A stretch of DNA of 36,290 nt, taken from Paraburkholderia franconis (GTDB taxonomy: Bacteria > Pseudomonadota > Gammaproteobacteria > Burkholderiales > Burkholderiaceae). The stretch lies in NCBI RefSeq assembly GCF_009362735.1, contig NZ_WHNP01000067.1:300-36589 (forward strand), in the 5' to 3' direction. Under the pieces are notes generated by a model, which saw only the letters and a list, made by a program, of their open reading frames with translations, was not told the origin of the DNA and did not search any database. How positions within the stretch are numbered: the stretch's first letter is position 1; each line of letters opens with the position of its first letter. A program made the translations under genes and the position numbers. Below are positions 18,901-25,889 of this stretch, one piece after another.

Positions 18901-19574
18901 ACGCCAAGCGCGATCGCCGCGCCTTTGCCGTCGCCGAAAATCTGCACTTCGAGATGCCGCGCCTTCTCGATGTACTTTTCGAGGAACACGCCCGCATCGC
19001 TGAAATTGTTCTGTCCGAGGCGCTTCACGATATCGAACTGCGCCGCAAGCTCTTCGGCGGAGCGGCACACGCGCATGCCGATGCCGCCGCCGCCCGCCGT
19101 GCTTTTCAGCATCACGGGGTAACCGACGCGTTCGGCCGCTTCGAATGCCGCGCGTAGATCGTCGAGCAGGCCAGTGCCTTCGAGCATCGGCACACCTTGT
19201 CCGGCGGCGATCGCGCGAGCCGTGTGCTTGAGGCCGAATGCGCGCAACTGCGCAGGCGTCGGTCCGATGAACGCGATGCCCGCGGCTTCGCAAGCCTCGG
19301 CAAACGCAGCGTTCTCCGACAAAAAGCCGTAGCCCGGATGAATCGCCTGCGCGCCTTGCGCGCGCGCGGCGTCCAGAATCTTCGCGATGTCGAGATACGT
19401 TGCGCTCGCTGCGCCGTCGCCGAGACTGCATGCGGCATCGGCGAAACTGACGTGACGGCTCGCGCGATCCGCTTCGCTATAGACGGCCACGCCTTCGACG
19501 TTCAGTTCGCGCAGCGTGCGCAGAATGCGGCAGGCGATCGCACCGCGATTCGCAATGAGGACTTTATCGAACAT
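15963..19574 (-). CDS. uca: Biotin-dependent urea/guanidine carboxylase, probably guanidine carboxylase
   Basis: A 1203-residue single-chain enzyme. It has a biotin carboxylase domain (1 to ~450; MFDKVLIANRGAIACRIL start, STAGGGGIGMR ATP loop), an AHS2/KipA half (about 460-790; QDYPGRPGYW, FTGDMPVILGPDGPSLGGF), an AHS1/KipI half (about 800-1090) and a C-terminal biotinyl domain with the biotin Lys in IESMKMEIS (about 1166). Annotation would normally say urea carboxylase. The guanidine-I riboswitch, two DUF1989 proteins and the importer argue that it carboxylates guanidine to carboxyguanidine, using ATP and bicarbonate. The motif preceding FTGDMPV reads AID (about residue 703); I recall an Asn/Asp difference in the carboxyltransferase site separating urea from guanidine enzymes, but the position needs an alignment. 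No clear ribosome binding site precedes the ATG. Confidence 0.93.
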   Translation of the reverse strand: MFDKVLIANRGAIACRILRTLRELNVEGVAVYSEADRASRHVSFADAACSLGDGAASATYLDIAKILDAARAQGAQAIHPGYGFLSENAAFAEACEAAGIAFIGPTPAQLRAFGLKHTARAIAAGQGVPMLEGTGLLDDLRAAFEAAERVGYPVMLKSTAGGGGIGMRVCRSAEELAAQFDIVKRLGQNNFSDAGVFLEKYIEKARHLEVQIFGDGKGAAIALGVRDCSVQRRNQKVLEETPAPNLPDGVEAALCDAAIGLAQAVAYRSAGTVEFVYDSDAARFYFLEVNTRLQVEHGVTEQVWGVDLVRWMIELAAGTLAPLDVLSRDLKPQGHAIQARLYAEDPGRDFKPCPGLLTDVSFPSADGRALRIDTWIEAGCEVPPWFDPMLAKLIAWQPTRDAARRALDAALEASRIYGVETNRDYLRQILTDAPFASGHPWTRCLEGLRYRASTFEVLSGGTQTTVQDYPGRPGYWAVGVPPSGPMDDRALRLGNRLLGNDAQAAALEITMSGPMLRFNADAVVVVTGATLPVMLDDIPQPMNTTFFVAAGSTLALGTIRGAGARAYLCVRGGLDVAQYLGSRSTFTLGQFGGHGGRALRAGDVLHLHVLTDRVAGATLPATLARRLDDVRVLRVVYGPHGAPEYFSARYIERFFDTDWEIHFNSSRTGVRLIGPKPGWTRADGGEAGLHPSNIHDNPYAVGAIDFTGDMPVILGPDGPSLGGFVCPVTVIEADLWQIGQLKAGDKVRFVPVDLATARAAALARAMEIETLAEQTLPTRTASAAQLQSPIVLNVGEGDERLVARLSGDTHLLLEIGPPELDLVLRFRGHALMQSLEASQLPGVVDLTPGIRSLQVHYQPEQLPLAALLEHVASTWQRVLLQKDLRAPSRVVHLPLSWDDPACQLAIDKYMTTVRKDAPWCPSNLEFIRRVNDLDSIDAVRRIVFDASYLVMGLGDVYLGAPVATPLDPRHRLVTTKYNPARTWTAENSVGIGGAYLCVYGMEGPGGYQFVGRTLQMWNRYRAVADFAGRPYLLRFFDQIRFYEVPADELLRIREAFPLGRYPLKIEETELSLADYQAFLEREAGEIAQFRARQQAAFQAERQRWHEAGSNEDALEPPIAADTDIAPLTDGQIAVDSEIAGNLWQVRVEPGATVEAGDVLLIIESMKMEISVIAPCAGTVGEIHVAPGSPVRAGQRVVVIEQRA

Positions 19575-19679
19575 GAGTGGATGTTCAATGCGTGGGCGGG
19601 TCGTCCCGCCACGTGGACATGCGTGCCGAGGTCGTCCGCGGCAGGCCGCGTCGCTTCCGGGTTTCGGAGCGAGCGGCGT

Positions 19680-19793
19680 TCAGTGTCGCGCGTGCCGTTC
19701 AGCGCGGCGCGAAGCGCGGTTAATCGGCAAGAAACGTTCGGCGCGAACCTTCATCAGCGTGTAGAGCCACAGACGCAGCGCGGTCAGTTCCAT
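19680..19793 (-). CDS. Possible 37-residue protein overlapping the upstream DUF1989 gene
   Basis: The sequence ATGGAACTGA contains both this start codon and the stop of the preceding DUF1989 gene, and GGAG lies about nine bases before the ATG, an arrangement typical of translational coupling. The predicted peptide starts MELTALRLWLYTLMKVRAER and ends in a strongly basic tail. The first half could form an amphipathic helix. It is followed by about 105 bases without a gene before the carboxylase start. I recognise no family. Chance is possible at this length, but the coupling signal and G/C-rich third positions in the first 20 codons favour a real gene. Confidence 0.35.
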   Translation of the reverse strand: MELTALRLWLYTLMKVRAERFLPINRASRRAERHARH

Positions 19794-20428
19794 ATCGTCA
19801 GCTCCGCCGGAGTGGGGTTGTACGCGTTGCACGGGTTGTTCAACTGCGGGCAGTTCGAGATCAGCACGATCACGTCCATTTCGGCGCGCAGTTCGACGTA
19901 CTTGCCGGGCGCGGAAATGCCGTCTTCGAATGTGAGGCCGCCCTCGGATGTCACAGGAACGTTCATGAAGAAGTTGATGTTGGCGGCGATGTCGTGTTTC
20001 GACAGCCGGCCGTCGTGTGCGCAGGCGCGCAGGAAGTTGTCGCGGCAGCTGTGCATGTAGCGCTTTTCCAGCGCATAGCGCACGGTATTGCTTTCCTGCG
20101 CGCACGCGCCGCCGAGCGTGTCGTGACGTCCGCATGTGTCGGCGACGATGGTCAGCATCGGGTTGCCGAGATTCGAATAGAGGACGGTGCCCGTCGACAG
20201 ATAGAGGCGCTGCTGGCGGCGCAGCGTGCGTTGCGCGTCGTAGCGCTCGCGCGGATCGGCGAGGCTGTAGAAGAGCGTATCGATCGCCTGATTGCCTTCG
20301 AGGTCGCGAATGCGCAGTGTCTGGCCCGCTTTCAGTTCCTTGAGCCACGGCTCGCCCGCGGGCAATGTCTCGCGGAAGACCGCGTCCGCAGGGTCGAGCG
20401 TGCTGGCTGTGAGTGTCTGTGTCGTCAT
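19784..20428 (-). CDS. DUF1989 protein, probable carboxyguanidine deiminase subunit
   Basis: A 214-residue member of the 'urea carboxylase-associated' DUF1989 family. Visible family features are the AGQTLRIRDLEGNQAIDTL segment, the conserved VADTCGRHDTLGGAC motif (Cys and His likely metal or catalytic ligands), the HSCRDNFLRA segment and the NINFFMNVPV segment. Paired DUF1989 proteins in guanidine-riboswitch operons are known as CgdA and CgdB and together hydrolyse carboxyguanidine to allophanate and ammonia; I cannot say which subunit this is. The ATG at 20428 was chosen because the family starts near here and AGG lies upstream; an earlier in-frame start would overlap the previous gene. It lies 13 bases after that gene. 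Confidence 0.9.
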   Translation of the reverse strand: MTTQTLTASTLDPADAVFRETLPAGEPWLKELKAGQTLRIRDLEGNQAIDTLFYSLADPRERYDAQRTLRRQQRLYLSTGTVLYSNLGNPMLTIVADTCGRHDTLGGACAQESNTVRYALEKRYMHSCRDNFLRACAHDGRLSKHDIAANINFFMNVPVTSEGGLTFEDGISAPGKYVELRAEMDVIVLISNCPQLNNPCNAYNPTPAELTIWN

Positions 20429-20441
20429 GGCGCGCCTGTGC

Positions 20442-21158
20442 TCAGAGAAAGAATCGTTCGGTGTTGACGAAGCCGCGCGTGTTCTCATCGCACGACGTGC
20501 GGCAGATTTCCGCCACTTGCGGGTCGGCGGCGCGCAGCGTGAGCTTCACGGGTTTGGGCGCATATTCCGGGTTCGGGTCGAGCGGATGCTGGATCGCCGT
20601 CAGCACGACGAGAGTGTTCATCGGCGCGTACAGTTCGATGTCATCGCCCGCCTTCGAATTGTCCGGGACGAAGCTGAGTGCGCCCGCATCGGTCACATCG
20701 ACGCGGCTGAAGAGGTTGAGCGTCATCAGCAGATCGGCGATGCCGAGCCCCCATTTGCCGAGTTCGACGAGCAGGTTGTCGGTGCCGTTGCGATAGAACG
20801 CGTTGCGCAGTTCCTGATAGCGGCCCTGGCCGTATTTCTCCAGCACTTCCGCCGCGTTCGACACGCCCGCGAGCGTGTCGTGCCAGCCGCACGTATCCGC
20901 GACAATCGCGGCGAGCACGCGGCCCATGTCGGAATAGAGGCAATGGCCCTTGGTCAGCTTCGCGGTGTGCTGGCACTTGAGCGTGTCGGGCAGGTTCAGG
21001 CGTTCGCTTTTTTCGGCGGCATTGAAGAGCAGCATGCTCACGTTCGCGCCGCCGCGCAGATCGGTGATGCGCAGCAACTGGCCGCGCCTGACGATCAGCG
21101 ACGCGTGGCCGCCGCCCGGCACGGTTTCTTCCAGCAATGATGCGTTGATATCGTTCAT
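20442..21158 (-). CDS. DUF1989 protein, probable carboxyguanidine deiminase partner subunit
   Basis: A 238-residue paralogue of the next gene. It shares the GQLLRITDLRGGANVSMLLF segment and the VADTCGWHDTLAGV motif with conserved Cys and His, and has a longer C-terminus (DPQVAEICRTSCDENTRGF). It should form a heteromer with the other DUF1989 protein and act on carboxyguanidine made by the carboxylase. AAGGAAACG lies just before the ATG at 21158. It follows the ATPase gene by 36 bases and precedes its paralogue by 13, consistent with balanced expression of the two subunits. Confidence 0.9.
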   Translation of the reverse strand: MNDINASLLEETVPGGGHASLIVRRGQLLRITDLRGGANVSMLLFNAAEKSERLNLPDTLKCQHTAKLTKGHCLYSDMGRVLAAIVADTCGWHDTLAGVSNAAEVLEKYGQGRYQELRNAFYRNGTDNLLVELGKWGLGIADLLMTLNLFSRVDVTDAGALSFVPDNSKAGDDIELYAPMNTLVVLTAIQHPLDPNPEYAPKPVKLTLRAADPQVAEICRTSCDENTRGFVNTERFFL

Positions 21159-21194
21159 CTCGTTTCCTTGTTGTGTTCGCACGGAGCGCACGGT

Positions 21195-21968
21195 TCATGC
21201 GGGCACGGCAAGCAGCGGCGCAATCGCCGCGGCCGCCTGCGGTTCGCGCACACCGTTGCGTTCGAGCGGAATGTCGTAGGTGATGCGCGCGCCGTAGGCC
21301 TGCGGCGCTTGCGGATCGATGCGCACCTTGTCGAACACCAGCACGCGGCTGCCGAGCGTGAAGCCTTCTTTCAGATCGTGCGTGACCATGAAGACGGTCA
21401 GTCTCGCTTCGCGCCACAACGCGATCAGCAGTTCGTGCATGTCGCGGCGAATGCCGGGATCGAGCGCGCCGAACGGTTCGTCGAGCAGCAGCACGCGCGG
21501 CTTCATCACGAGCGCCTGCGCTAGCGCGAGGCGTTGCTGCATGCCGCCCGACAGCTGATGCGGGTACTTGTCGAGCGAATCGGAGAGGCCGACGCGCGCG
21601 AGCATCGCGATGGCTTCGTCGCGCGCAAGACGGCGGCGCGCGCCGAACAGTCTTCCCGTGAAGGGCGCATGCGGCAGTTCGAGGCCGAGCATCACGTTGC
21701 GCAGCACGCTCAGGTGCGGGAACACCGAATAACGCTGGAACACGACGCCGCGATGCGGGTCCGGCTCGGGCGGCAGCGGCTCGCCGTCGAGCAGGATCCG
21801 GCCGCGCGTCGGACGTTCCTGGCCGAGCAGCAGCCGCAGAAACGTCGACTTGCCGCAGCCCGATGCGCCGACCATCGAACAGAACTCGCCCTCCGCGATA
21901 CGCAGATTCAGCCGTTCGAGCACGACCTGATCGCCGTACTGCTTCCACAGGTTGCGGATCTCGATCAT
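21195..21968 (-). CDS. ABC transporter ATPase, NitT/TauT type, probable guanidine import
   Basis: A 257-residue ATPase with Walker A GASGCGKST, signature LSGGMQQR, Walker B VLLLDEPFGALD and the switch His in MVTHD. It energises import through the neighbouring permease. The ATG at 21968 overlaps the permease stop (ATGA), so the two are translationally coupled. The roughly 40-residue C-terminal tail after the catalytic core is Ala/Pro-rich. A guanidinium substrate is inferred from the riboswitch and the degradation genes; urea or a guanidine derivative cannot be excluded. Confidence 0.92.
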   Translation of the reverse strand: MIEIRNLWKQYGDQVVLERLNLRIAEGEFCSMVGASGCGKSTFLRLLLGQERPTRGRILLDGEPLPPEPDPHRGVVFQRYSVFPHLSVLRNVMLGLELPHAPFTGRLFGARRRLARDEAIAMLARVGLSDSLDKYPHQLSGGMQQRLALAQALVMKPRVLLLDEPFGALDPGIRRDMHELLIALWREARLTVFMVTHDLKEGFTLGSRVLVFDKVRIDPQAPQAYGARITYDIPLERNGVREPQAAAAIAPLLAVPA

Positions 21969-22780
21969 GCGCGGCCCCCGTTGTACCAGGGGAACGCCCA
22001 TTGCGTGACGCGGCGCAGCGCTTCGTCGATCAGCCACGCGAGCAGCGTGATCCACGCGACGTACGGCAGGATCACATCCATCGCGAGATAACGGCGCACG
22101 AGAAAGATGCGATAGCCGAGACCGTCTGTCGATGCAATTGCTTCCGCTGCGATCAGGAAGAGCCACGCTGAACACAGCGCAAGCCGTAATGCGATCAGGA
22201 GGCGCGGCAGCAACTGCGGCACGATCACGCGCAGGATCAGCGTCCAGCTCGATGCGCCGAGTGTTTGCGCCTTGATCCACAGTTCTTCGGGAATTTCACG
22301 CGTGCGCTGCTGCAGGTCGCGGATCATCATCGGCGTGATGCCGATCACGATCAGCACGACTTTCGACAACTCGTCGAGACCGAACACGATGAAGAGAATC
22401 GGCAATACCGCAAGCGGCGGAATCATCGATATCACGGTGATGATCGGCGACAGCGTTGCGCCCGCGAGCGGGATGCTGCCCGTTACGATGCCGAACACGA
22501 GCGTGAGTGCGGCGCTTGCGACGAGACCGATGCCGAGGCGCTTCAAGCTCGACACGGTGTCGTCCCACATCATGTATTCGCCCGTGCGTTTGTCTTCGGT
22601 GAACGCGTATTCGTGCAGCGCGTCCTTCATCTGTGCGGCGCTCGGCAACAGCTTGTCGTCGGGGTTCGCCTGCAGCCGCAGCGACGAGCCCGTGAAGTAC
22701 ACCGCGATCAGCACGATGAAGGGCAGCAGCAACAGCATCAGACTGCCGGTGCGGCCAGGATGTCGGTTGATGAGCCGCAT
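21965..22780 (-). CDS. ABC transporter permease, probable guanidine import
   Basis: A 271-residue membrane protein of the binding-protein-dependent permease family. An N-terminal helix (LMLLLLPFIVLIAVYFTG) is followed by a soluble loop of about 60 residues and then at least five helices. The EAA loop that docks the ATPase is visible around ELWIKAQTLGASSWTLILRV. AGGAGAGG precedes the ATG. It lies 30 bases after the binding-protein gene and overlaps the ATPase gene. The family also serves nitrate, taurine and cyanate uptake; context points to guanidine. Confidence 0.92.
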   Translation of the reverse strand: MRLINRHPGRTGSLMLLLLPFIVLIAVYFTGSSLRLQANPDDKLLPSAAQMKDALHEYAFTEDKRTGEYMMWDDTVSSLKRLGIGLVASAALTLVFGIVTGSIPLAGATLSPIITVISMIPPLAVLPILFIVFGLDELSKVVLIVIGITPMMIRDLQQRTREIPEELWIKAQTLGASSWTLILRVIVPQLLPRLLIALRLALCSAWLFLIAAEAIASTDGLGYRIFLVRRYLAMDVILPYVAWITLLAWLIDEALRRVTQWAFPWYNGGRA

Positions 22781-22810
22781 GGGCCTCTCCTGGTCAGAAT
22801 GAAGCGGCGT

Positions 22811-23878
22811 TCACAGCTTGCCTTGCGCGGCCATGCGCACATACGTCGGATCGAAACGCAGCTTCAGGTTGCTCTTGCTGCCGACGATCACGTTGTTGTC
22901 GAACGCCATGCCGACGGCACCCGCGTTGGGCGCGCCTTTGCCGAGGAGGCCGTGATCGAACGAGAACTGCGCGACGCGCGTCATGATCTTCGGCATGTTC
23001 GAGCTCGTGGCGAAGTCGAGCGCCTGTTGCGGTGTGTAGAAGAGTGCCGTGGTCGACAGTTGCGCCTTGTAGCCGGCGAGGTCGGTGCCCGACGCCTTGG
23101 CCATCGACGTGAGCGCGGACTGGCTGTCGGGCGACGTGCCGTGCATCAGCTGCATGATCTCGAACCATGCACCCGTCAGCGCCTTGCCAAGCGCGGGGTT
23201 GTCCTGAAGCGTCTTCGTGTTGACGACCATCATGTCCATGATCTCGCCGGGAATCTTGCTCGAATCGAACACTTCGGTGACGTTGGGCTTTGCCTTCAGA
23301 TCGGCGAGCATCGGGTTCCATGTGACGGCGTTGTGAACCGTGGGCGTGGCGAATGCGCCGGAGATATCGGCGTCCGACGTGTTGACGGTCTTGATGTCGC
23401 GCTCGCTCATCCCGGCCGATTCGAGCGCGCGCGCGAGCAGATAGTGCGAGACGGAGAGTTCGACGAGATTGACGGACTGGCCTTTGAGATCGGCGACCTT
23501 CTTGCCCATGCCCTTGATGAGCACGCCGTCGTTGCCGTTCGAATAGTCGCTGACGATGAGCGCTGTGCTATCCACGCCACCCGTTGCCGGAATGGTGAGC
23601 GCGTCCATGTTGGTCATCGCGCAGCCGTCGAACTTGCCGGCCGTGTATTGATTGATGGATTCGATGTAGTCGTTCAGTTGCACGACATCGACGTTGATGC
23701 CGTACTTCTTCGCCCATCTGGACATGATGCCCTGCGTCTTCGCATAGCCCCACGGCATCCAGCCGGCGTAGATGGTCCAGCACACCTTGAAGTCCTTGCG
23801 GGCTTGAGCGAATGACGGAGTGGAAATGCAAAGGGAGAGAGCGACGGCGGCAGCGGCGAAAAAACGGAGCTTGCGCAT
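22811..23878 (-). CDS. Periplasmic substrate-binding protein, probable guanidine importer
   Basis: A 355-residue secreted protein with a classic signal peptide (about 1-25, ending PSFAQA) and a NitT/TauT-type fold starting KVCWTIYAGWMPWGYAKTQG. It should deliver substrate to the permease. The start at 23878 is fixed by the signal peptide and a GAGG ribosome binding site. That site lies in GAGGTCAACCTC, which is self-complementary and could fold as GAGG-TCAA-CCTC directly before the ATG. It is the first gene after the guanidine-I riboswitch, with a leader of about 60 bases between the aptamer and the start codon. Confidence 0.92.
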   Translation of the reverse strand: MRKLRFFAAAAVALSLCISTPSFAQARKDFKVCWTIYAGWMPWGYAKTQGIMSRWAKKYGINVDVVQLNDYIESINQYTAGKFDGCAMTNMDALTIPATGGVDSTALIVSDYSNGNDGVLIKGMGKKVADLKGQSVNLVELSVSHYLLARALESAGMSERDIKTVNTSDADISGAFATPTVHNAVTWNPMLADLKAKPNVTEVFDSSKIPGEIMDMMVVNTKTLQDNPALGKALTGAWFEIMQLMHGTSPDSQSALTSMAKASGTDLAGYKAQLSTTALFYTPQQALDFATSSNMPKIMTRVAQFSFDHGLLGKGAPNAGAVGMAFDNNVIVGSKSNLKLRFDPTYVRMAAQGKL

Positions 23879-23935
23879 GAGGTTGACCTCGCAGGGACGG
23901 TTATCGACGGCAGGAGCGGCGCGACGCATCGCGTT

Positions 23936-24047
23936 CTCTCCCGGGCTTTTATCCCGCCGTGTAACCTCGTCCGAGGTCGACAACTCTCGGACCAGCGTCG
24001 CACATCGAGTGCATCGATGCGGACCGGAACCCTAGTCGTCCATTTGC
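23936..24047 (-). promoter_or_regulatory. Guanidine-I (ykkC) riboswitch
   Basis: Read on the minus strand the leader contains, in order, GGACGACTAGGGTTCCGG, GGTCCGAGAG, TTACACGGCGGGATAAAA and GCCCGGGAGA. These blocks match what I know of the ykkC (guanidine-I) aptamer: the CTAGGGTTCCG strand, the GGTCCGAGAG strand and the ACACGGCGGGA...AAAGCCCGGGAGA end helix. Between the first two blocks is a variable hairpin (GCATCGATGC region). The aptamer lies upstream of an importer, DUF1989 pair, carboxylase and hydrolase, a classical guanidine-I regulon. Binding of guanidinium should switch expression on. I see no obvious terminator between the aptamer and the start codon, so control may be at translation or by Rho. 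Confidence 0.93.
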
Positions 24048-24096
24048 CAGATTGTGACTGCTAAACCGGATGCAGCACCGGCTCCTGCTCTTGTCT

Positions 24097-24113
24097 AAGC
24101 GATAAGCATGCCA
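24097..24113 (-). promoter_or_regulatory. Candidate sigma-54 promoter (-24/-12) for the guanidine operon
   Basis: The minus strand reads TGGCATGCTTATCGCT, with GG and GC exactly ten bases apart as required for sigma-54 (-24 GG, -12 GC), differing from the TGGCAC...TTGC consensus at two positions. Transcription would start near 24088, about 40 bases before the riboswitch. Sigma-54 control would fit a nitrogen-scavenging operon. It is an unaided motif match. Confidence 0.55.
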
Positions 24114-24127
24114 TCGCTGTCACTACG

Positions 24128-24152
24128 TCGATTCGCGTTTGCAGCGAATCGA
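24128..24152. repeat. Perfect inverted repeat upstream of the guanidine operon promoter
   Basis: TCGATTCG and CGAATCGA form a perfect 8-base inverted repeat around a 9-base centre. It is centred about 50 bases upstream of the predicted start site, and could be a binding site for an activator or repressor. It does not match the NtrC consensus I know. Confidence 0.45.
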
Positions 24153-24274
24153 TCGTGCACAACGTTGAGGCGCAGCGGCGATATGGCCGGGCGTACGCGC
24201 ACTAATCGGGTGCCTTGACGAGCACTCATTTGCCCAACTGATAGCTAAGGACCCTTGCTGCCGGGGGACAACCG

Positions 24275-24752
24275 ATGAAGACGGTTTGTGAAGTCCTGGG
24301 TATGTCGCGTTCGAATCTCGCAGTCAAATCAAGGCGACAGTCCGATCGGGTCGACCGTCGCAAGACGCCGACCATAGACGACAAGCCGCTTGTTGCGGAG
24401 CTTCAGGAACTGGTTGCCGACATACGGCTACCGGCGTGCATGGGCGCTGCTCAGACGCCGTCGCGACGCAGTGGGCCGTCCACGTGTTAATGCAAAACGG
24501 GTGTATCGCGTCATGCGCGCCCACAACCTGCGACTTGCACACCGTCCTCGCCATACCCCGTCCTCGCGGCGACACGACGGCAAGGTCGCGGTGGGCAGCA
24601 GCAATGCCCGTCTTGTTCTTGAATGCCAGCCGAAGCCTCTCGCAAAGGGAGGCGTTCATATACACTACAACGAGTCGCATCCGCACAGCGCCCTGAAATA
24701 CTGCTCTCCACGCGAATTCCGCCAGCGCGCAACTTCACCAACCGAAGCGTGA
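24275..24752 (+). pseudogene. Remnant of an IS3-family (IS2-type) OrfB transposase
   Basis: The start MKTVCEVLGMSRSNLAVK is the typical OrfB N-terminus of IS2-type elements. A frameshift near 24415 moves the match to the frame encoding PTYGYRRAWALLRRRR, VNAKRVYRVMRAHNLRLAH and RRHDGKVAV. After about nt 24610 the catalytic core is missing (roughly 100 or more residues) and the sequence resumes with the C-terminal end HYNESHPHSALKYCSPREFR before a TGA. OrfA is absent. The element end is probably within TGTCCGGTCATGCAGGGGC just after the stop. It separates the guanidine operon promoter region from the hydroxyproline-type genes. Confidence 0.85.
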
Positions 24753-24764
24753 CCGCGTGTCCGG

Positions 24765-25757
24765 TCATGCAGGGGCAAATCCACACCAGCTGGACTGCAT
24801 CTCATCCACTTCCGTCGCGATCCAGGCTCGGAAAAGCTGGTATTCCGTTCGCTCCTGTGCGCTCTTATGTGCGACAAGGTGATGGTGCCTATCATGGAAG
24901 ACCAGACATTCTTCAACCGGTCTTACGAGAAGGCCTTTTTCGACTTGACGGTGAACCAGATGGTGCCACCCCAGTAGCGTGCCTTCGCCAGCTTCCGCCT
25001 GAGATACAAGTAGGCGATAGTCGTTGCTTTCGAGGTTTTCGCCTCCTATGAACCGCACGCCGATATCGCCTTGCTGGAACCAGTTTCGCCACACACACCA
25101 GTCGACGTGCTCACCGAGATGCGTTCGGCCAAGCGGAGAGAGGCTCAGCGTGCTGTGCTTGAGCAAATCAAGTGGCGAAAGGCTCTTGCCGCGATAGTTC
25201 TCCTCGAGAAACTGTTTGCTGCAAACGGGATATACAATGTCGTGGAAAAGTCTTTCGGCCGTATATTCCGGTTCCCGCGGCGGGTTTTTTGTAATTATCA
25301 CGTCCGGGTCGATGAGTCCTTCGAACTCCTTGTAATCATCGGTGACGACTATATGAAGCCTCACATCCGGAAACCGTTTTCGGAATGCCGCAAGGCGAGG
25401 CGCGAGCCATAACGCGGAAAATGCATGAGACACGCAGAGGATCAGTACGCTTCTTTCACGCCGACGCAGCGCCTCGACCGACTCCGCGATGTTCATGATG
25501 GACAGATAGGCCGCGTTGTATAAGATCCTACCGGCTTCCGTGAGCGCGATGTGCCGACCTGAACGTTCGAAGAGGACGATATCCAGCGAATCCTCTAGCT
25601 CTTTGATCTGACGGCTTATTGCTCCCTGCGTGACACAGAGAACTTCAGCCGCCTGCGTGAAACTTTCATAACGCGCGGCCGTCACGAAGCACCTCAGCGC
25701 TCTAAGAGAAGGCATCTGGGCAAGCAATCGGTCAGCGAAAGGCTGCATTTTCGACAT
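24765..25757 (-). CDS. LysR-family transcriptional regulator (GcvA-like)
   Basis: A 330-residue regulator. The N-terminal winged helix-turn-helix (about 17-76) shows SLRALRCFVTAARYESFTQA, QGAISRQIKELE and LFERSGRHIALTEAG. The effector domain follows from about 100. The combination of MPSLRALRCF and the C-terminal HHLV segment is most like GcvA-type members. It follows the ornithine-cyclodeaminase-family gene in the same direction (132-base gap), so it may regulate that cluster, although LysR genes usually diverge from their targets. Its last residues run to the end of the IS3-type remnant, so the native C-terminus may have been replaced. The effector is unknown. Confidence 0.88.
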   Translation of the reverse strand: MSKMQPFADRLLAQMPSLRALRCFVTAARYESFTQAAEVLCVTQGAISRQIKELEDSLDIVLFERSGRHIALTEAGRILYNAAYLSIMNIAESVEALRRRERSVLILCVSHAFSALWLAPRLAAFRKRFPDVRLHIVVTDDYKEFEGLIDPDVIITKNPPREPEYTAERLFHDIVYPVCSKQFLEENYRGKSLSPLDLLKHSTLSLSPLGRTHLGEHVDWCVWRNWFQQGDIGVRFIGGENLESNDYRLLVSQAEAGEGTLLGWHHLVHRQVEKGLLVRPVEECLVFHDRHHHLVAHKSAQERTEYQLFRAWIATEVDEMQSSWCGFAPA

Positions 25758-25889
25758 GAGCTAGATCTTTCTGTGGCCTATTCCAGCAGGACGGATCCAT
25801 CTGAAGCGTCCGACGCGACGCGGAGCCGATGGAGGCCCCTCGTCTCGTTGACTTCTTCTGCAGGACAGAGCAGGTCTTCGGGACCGCTG

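Noticed and set aside
23879..23983. In-frame upstream extension of the binding-protein gene
   Set aside because: It would translate through the riboswitch and displace the signal peptide; the ATG at 23878 has its own ribosome binding site.
14106..24047. Reading the operon as ordinary urea degradation
   Set aside because: The leader matches the guanidine-I riboswitch and a DUF1989 pair is present, both characteristic of guanidine rather than urea catabolism.
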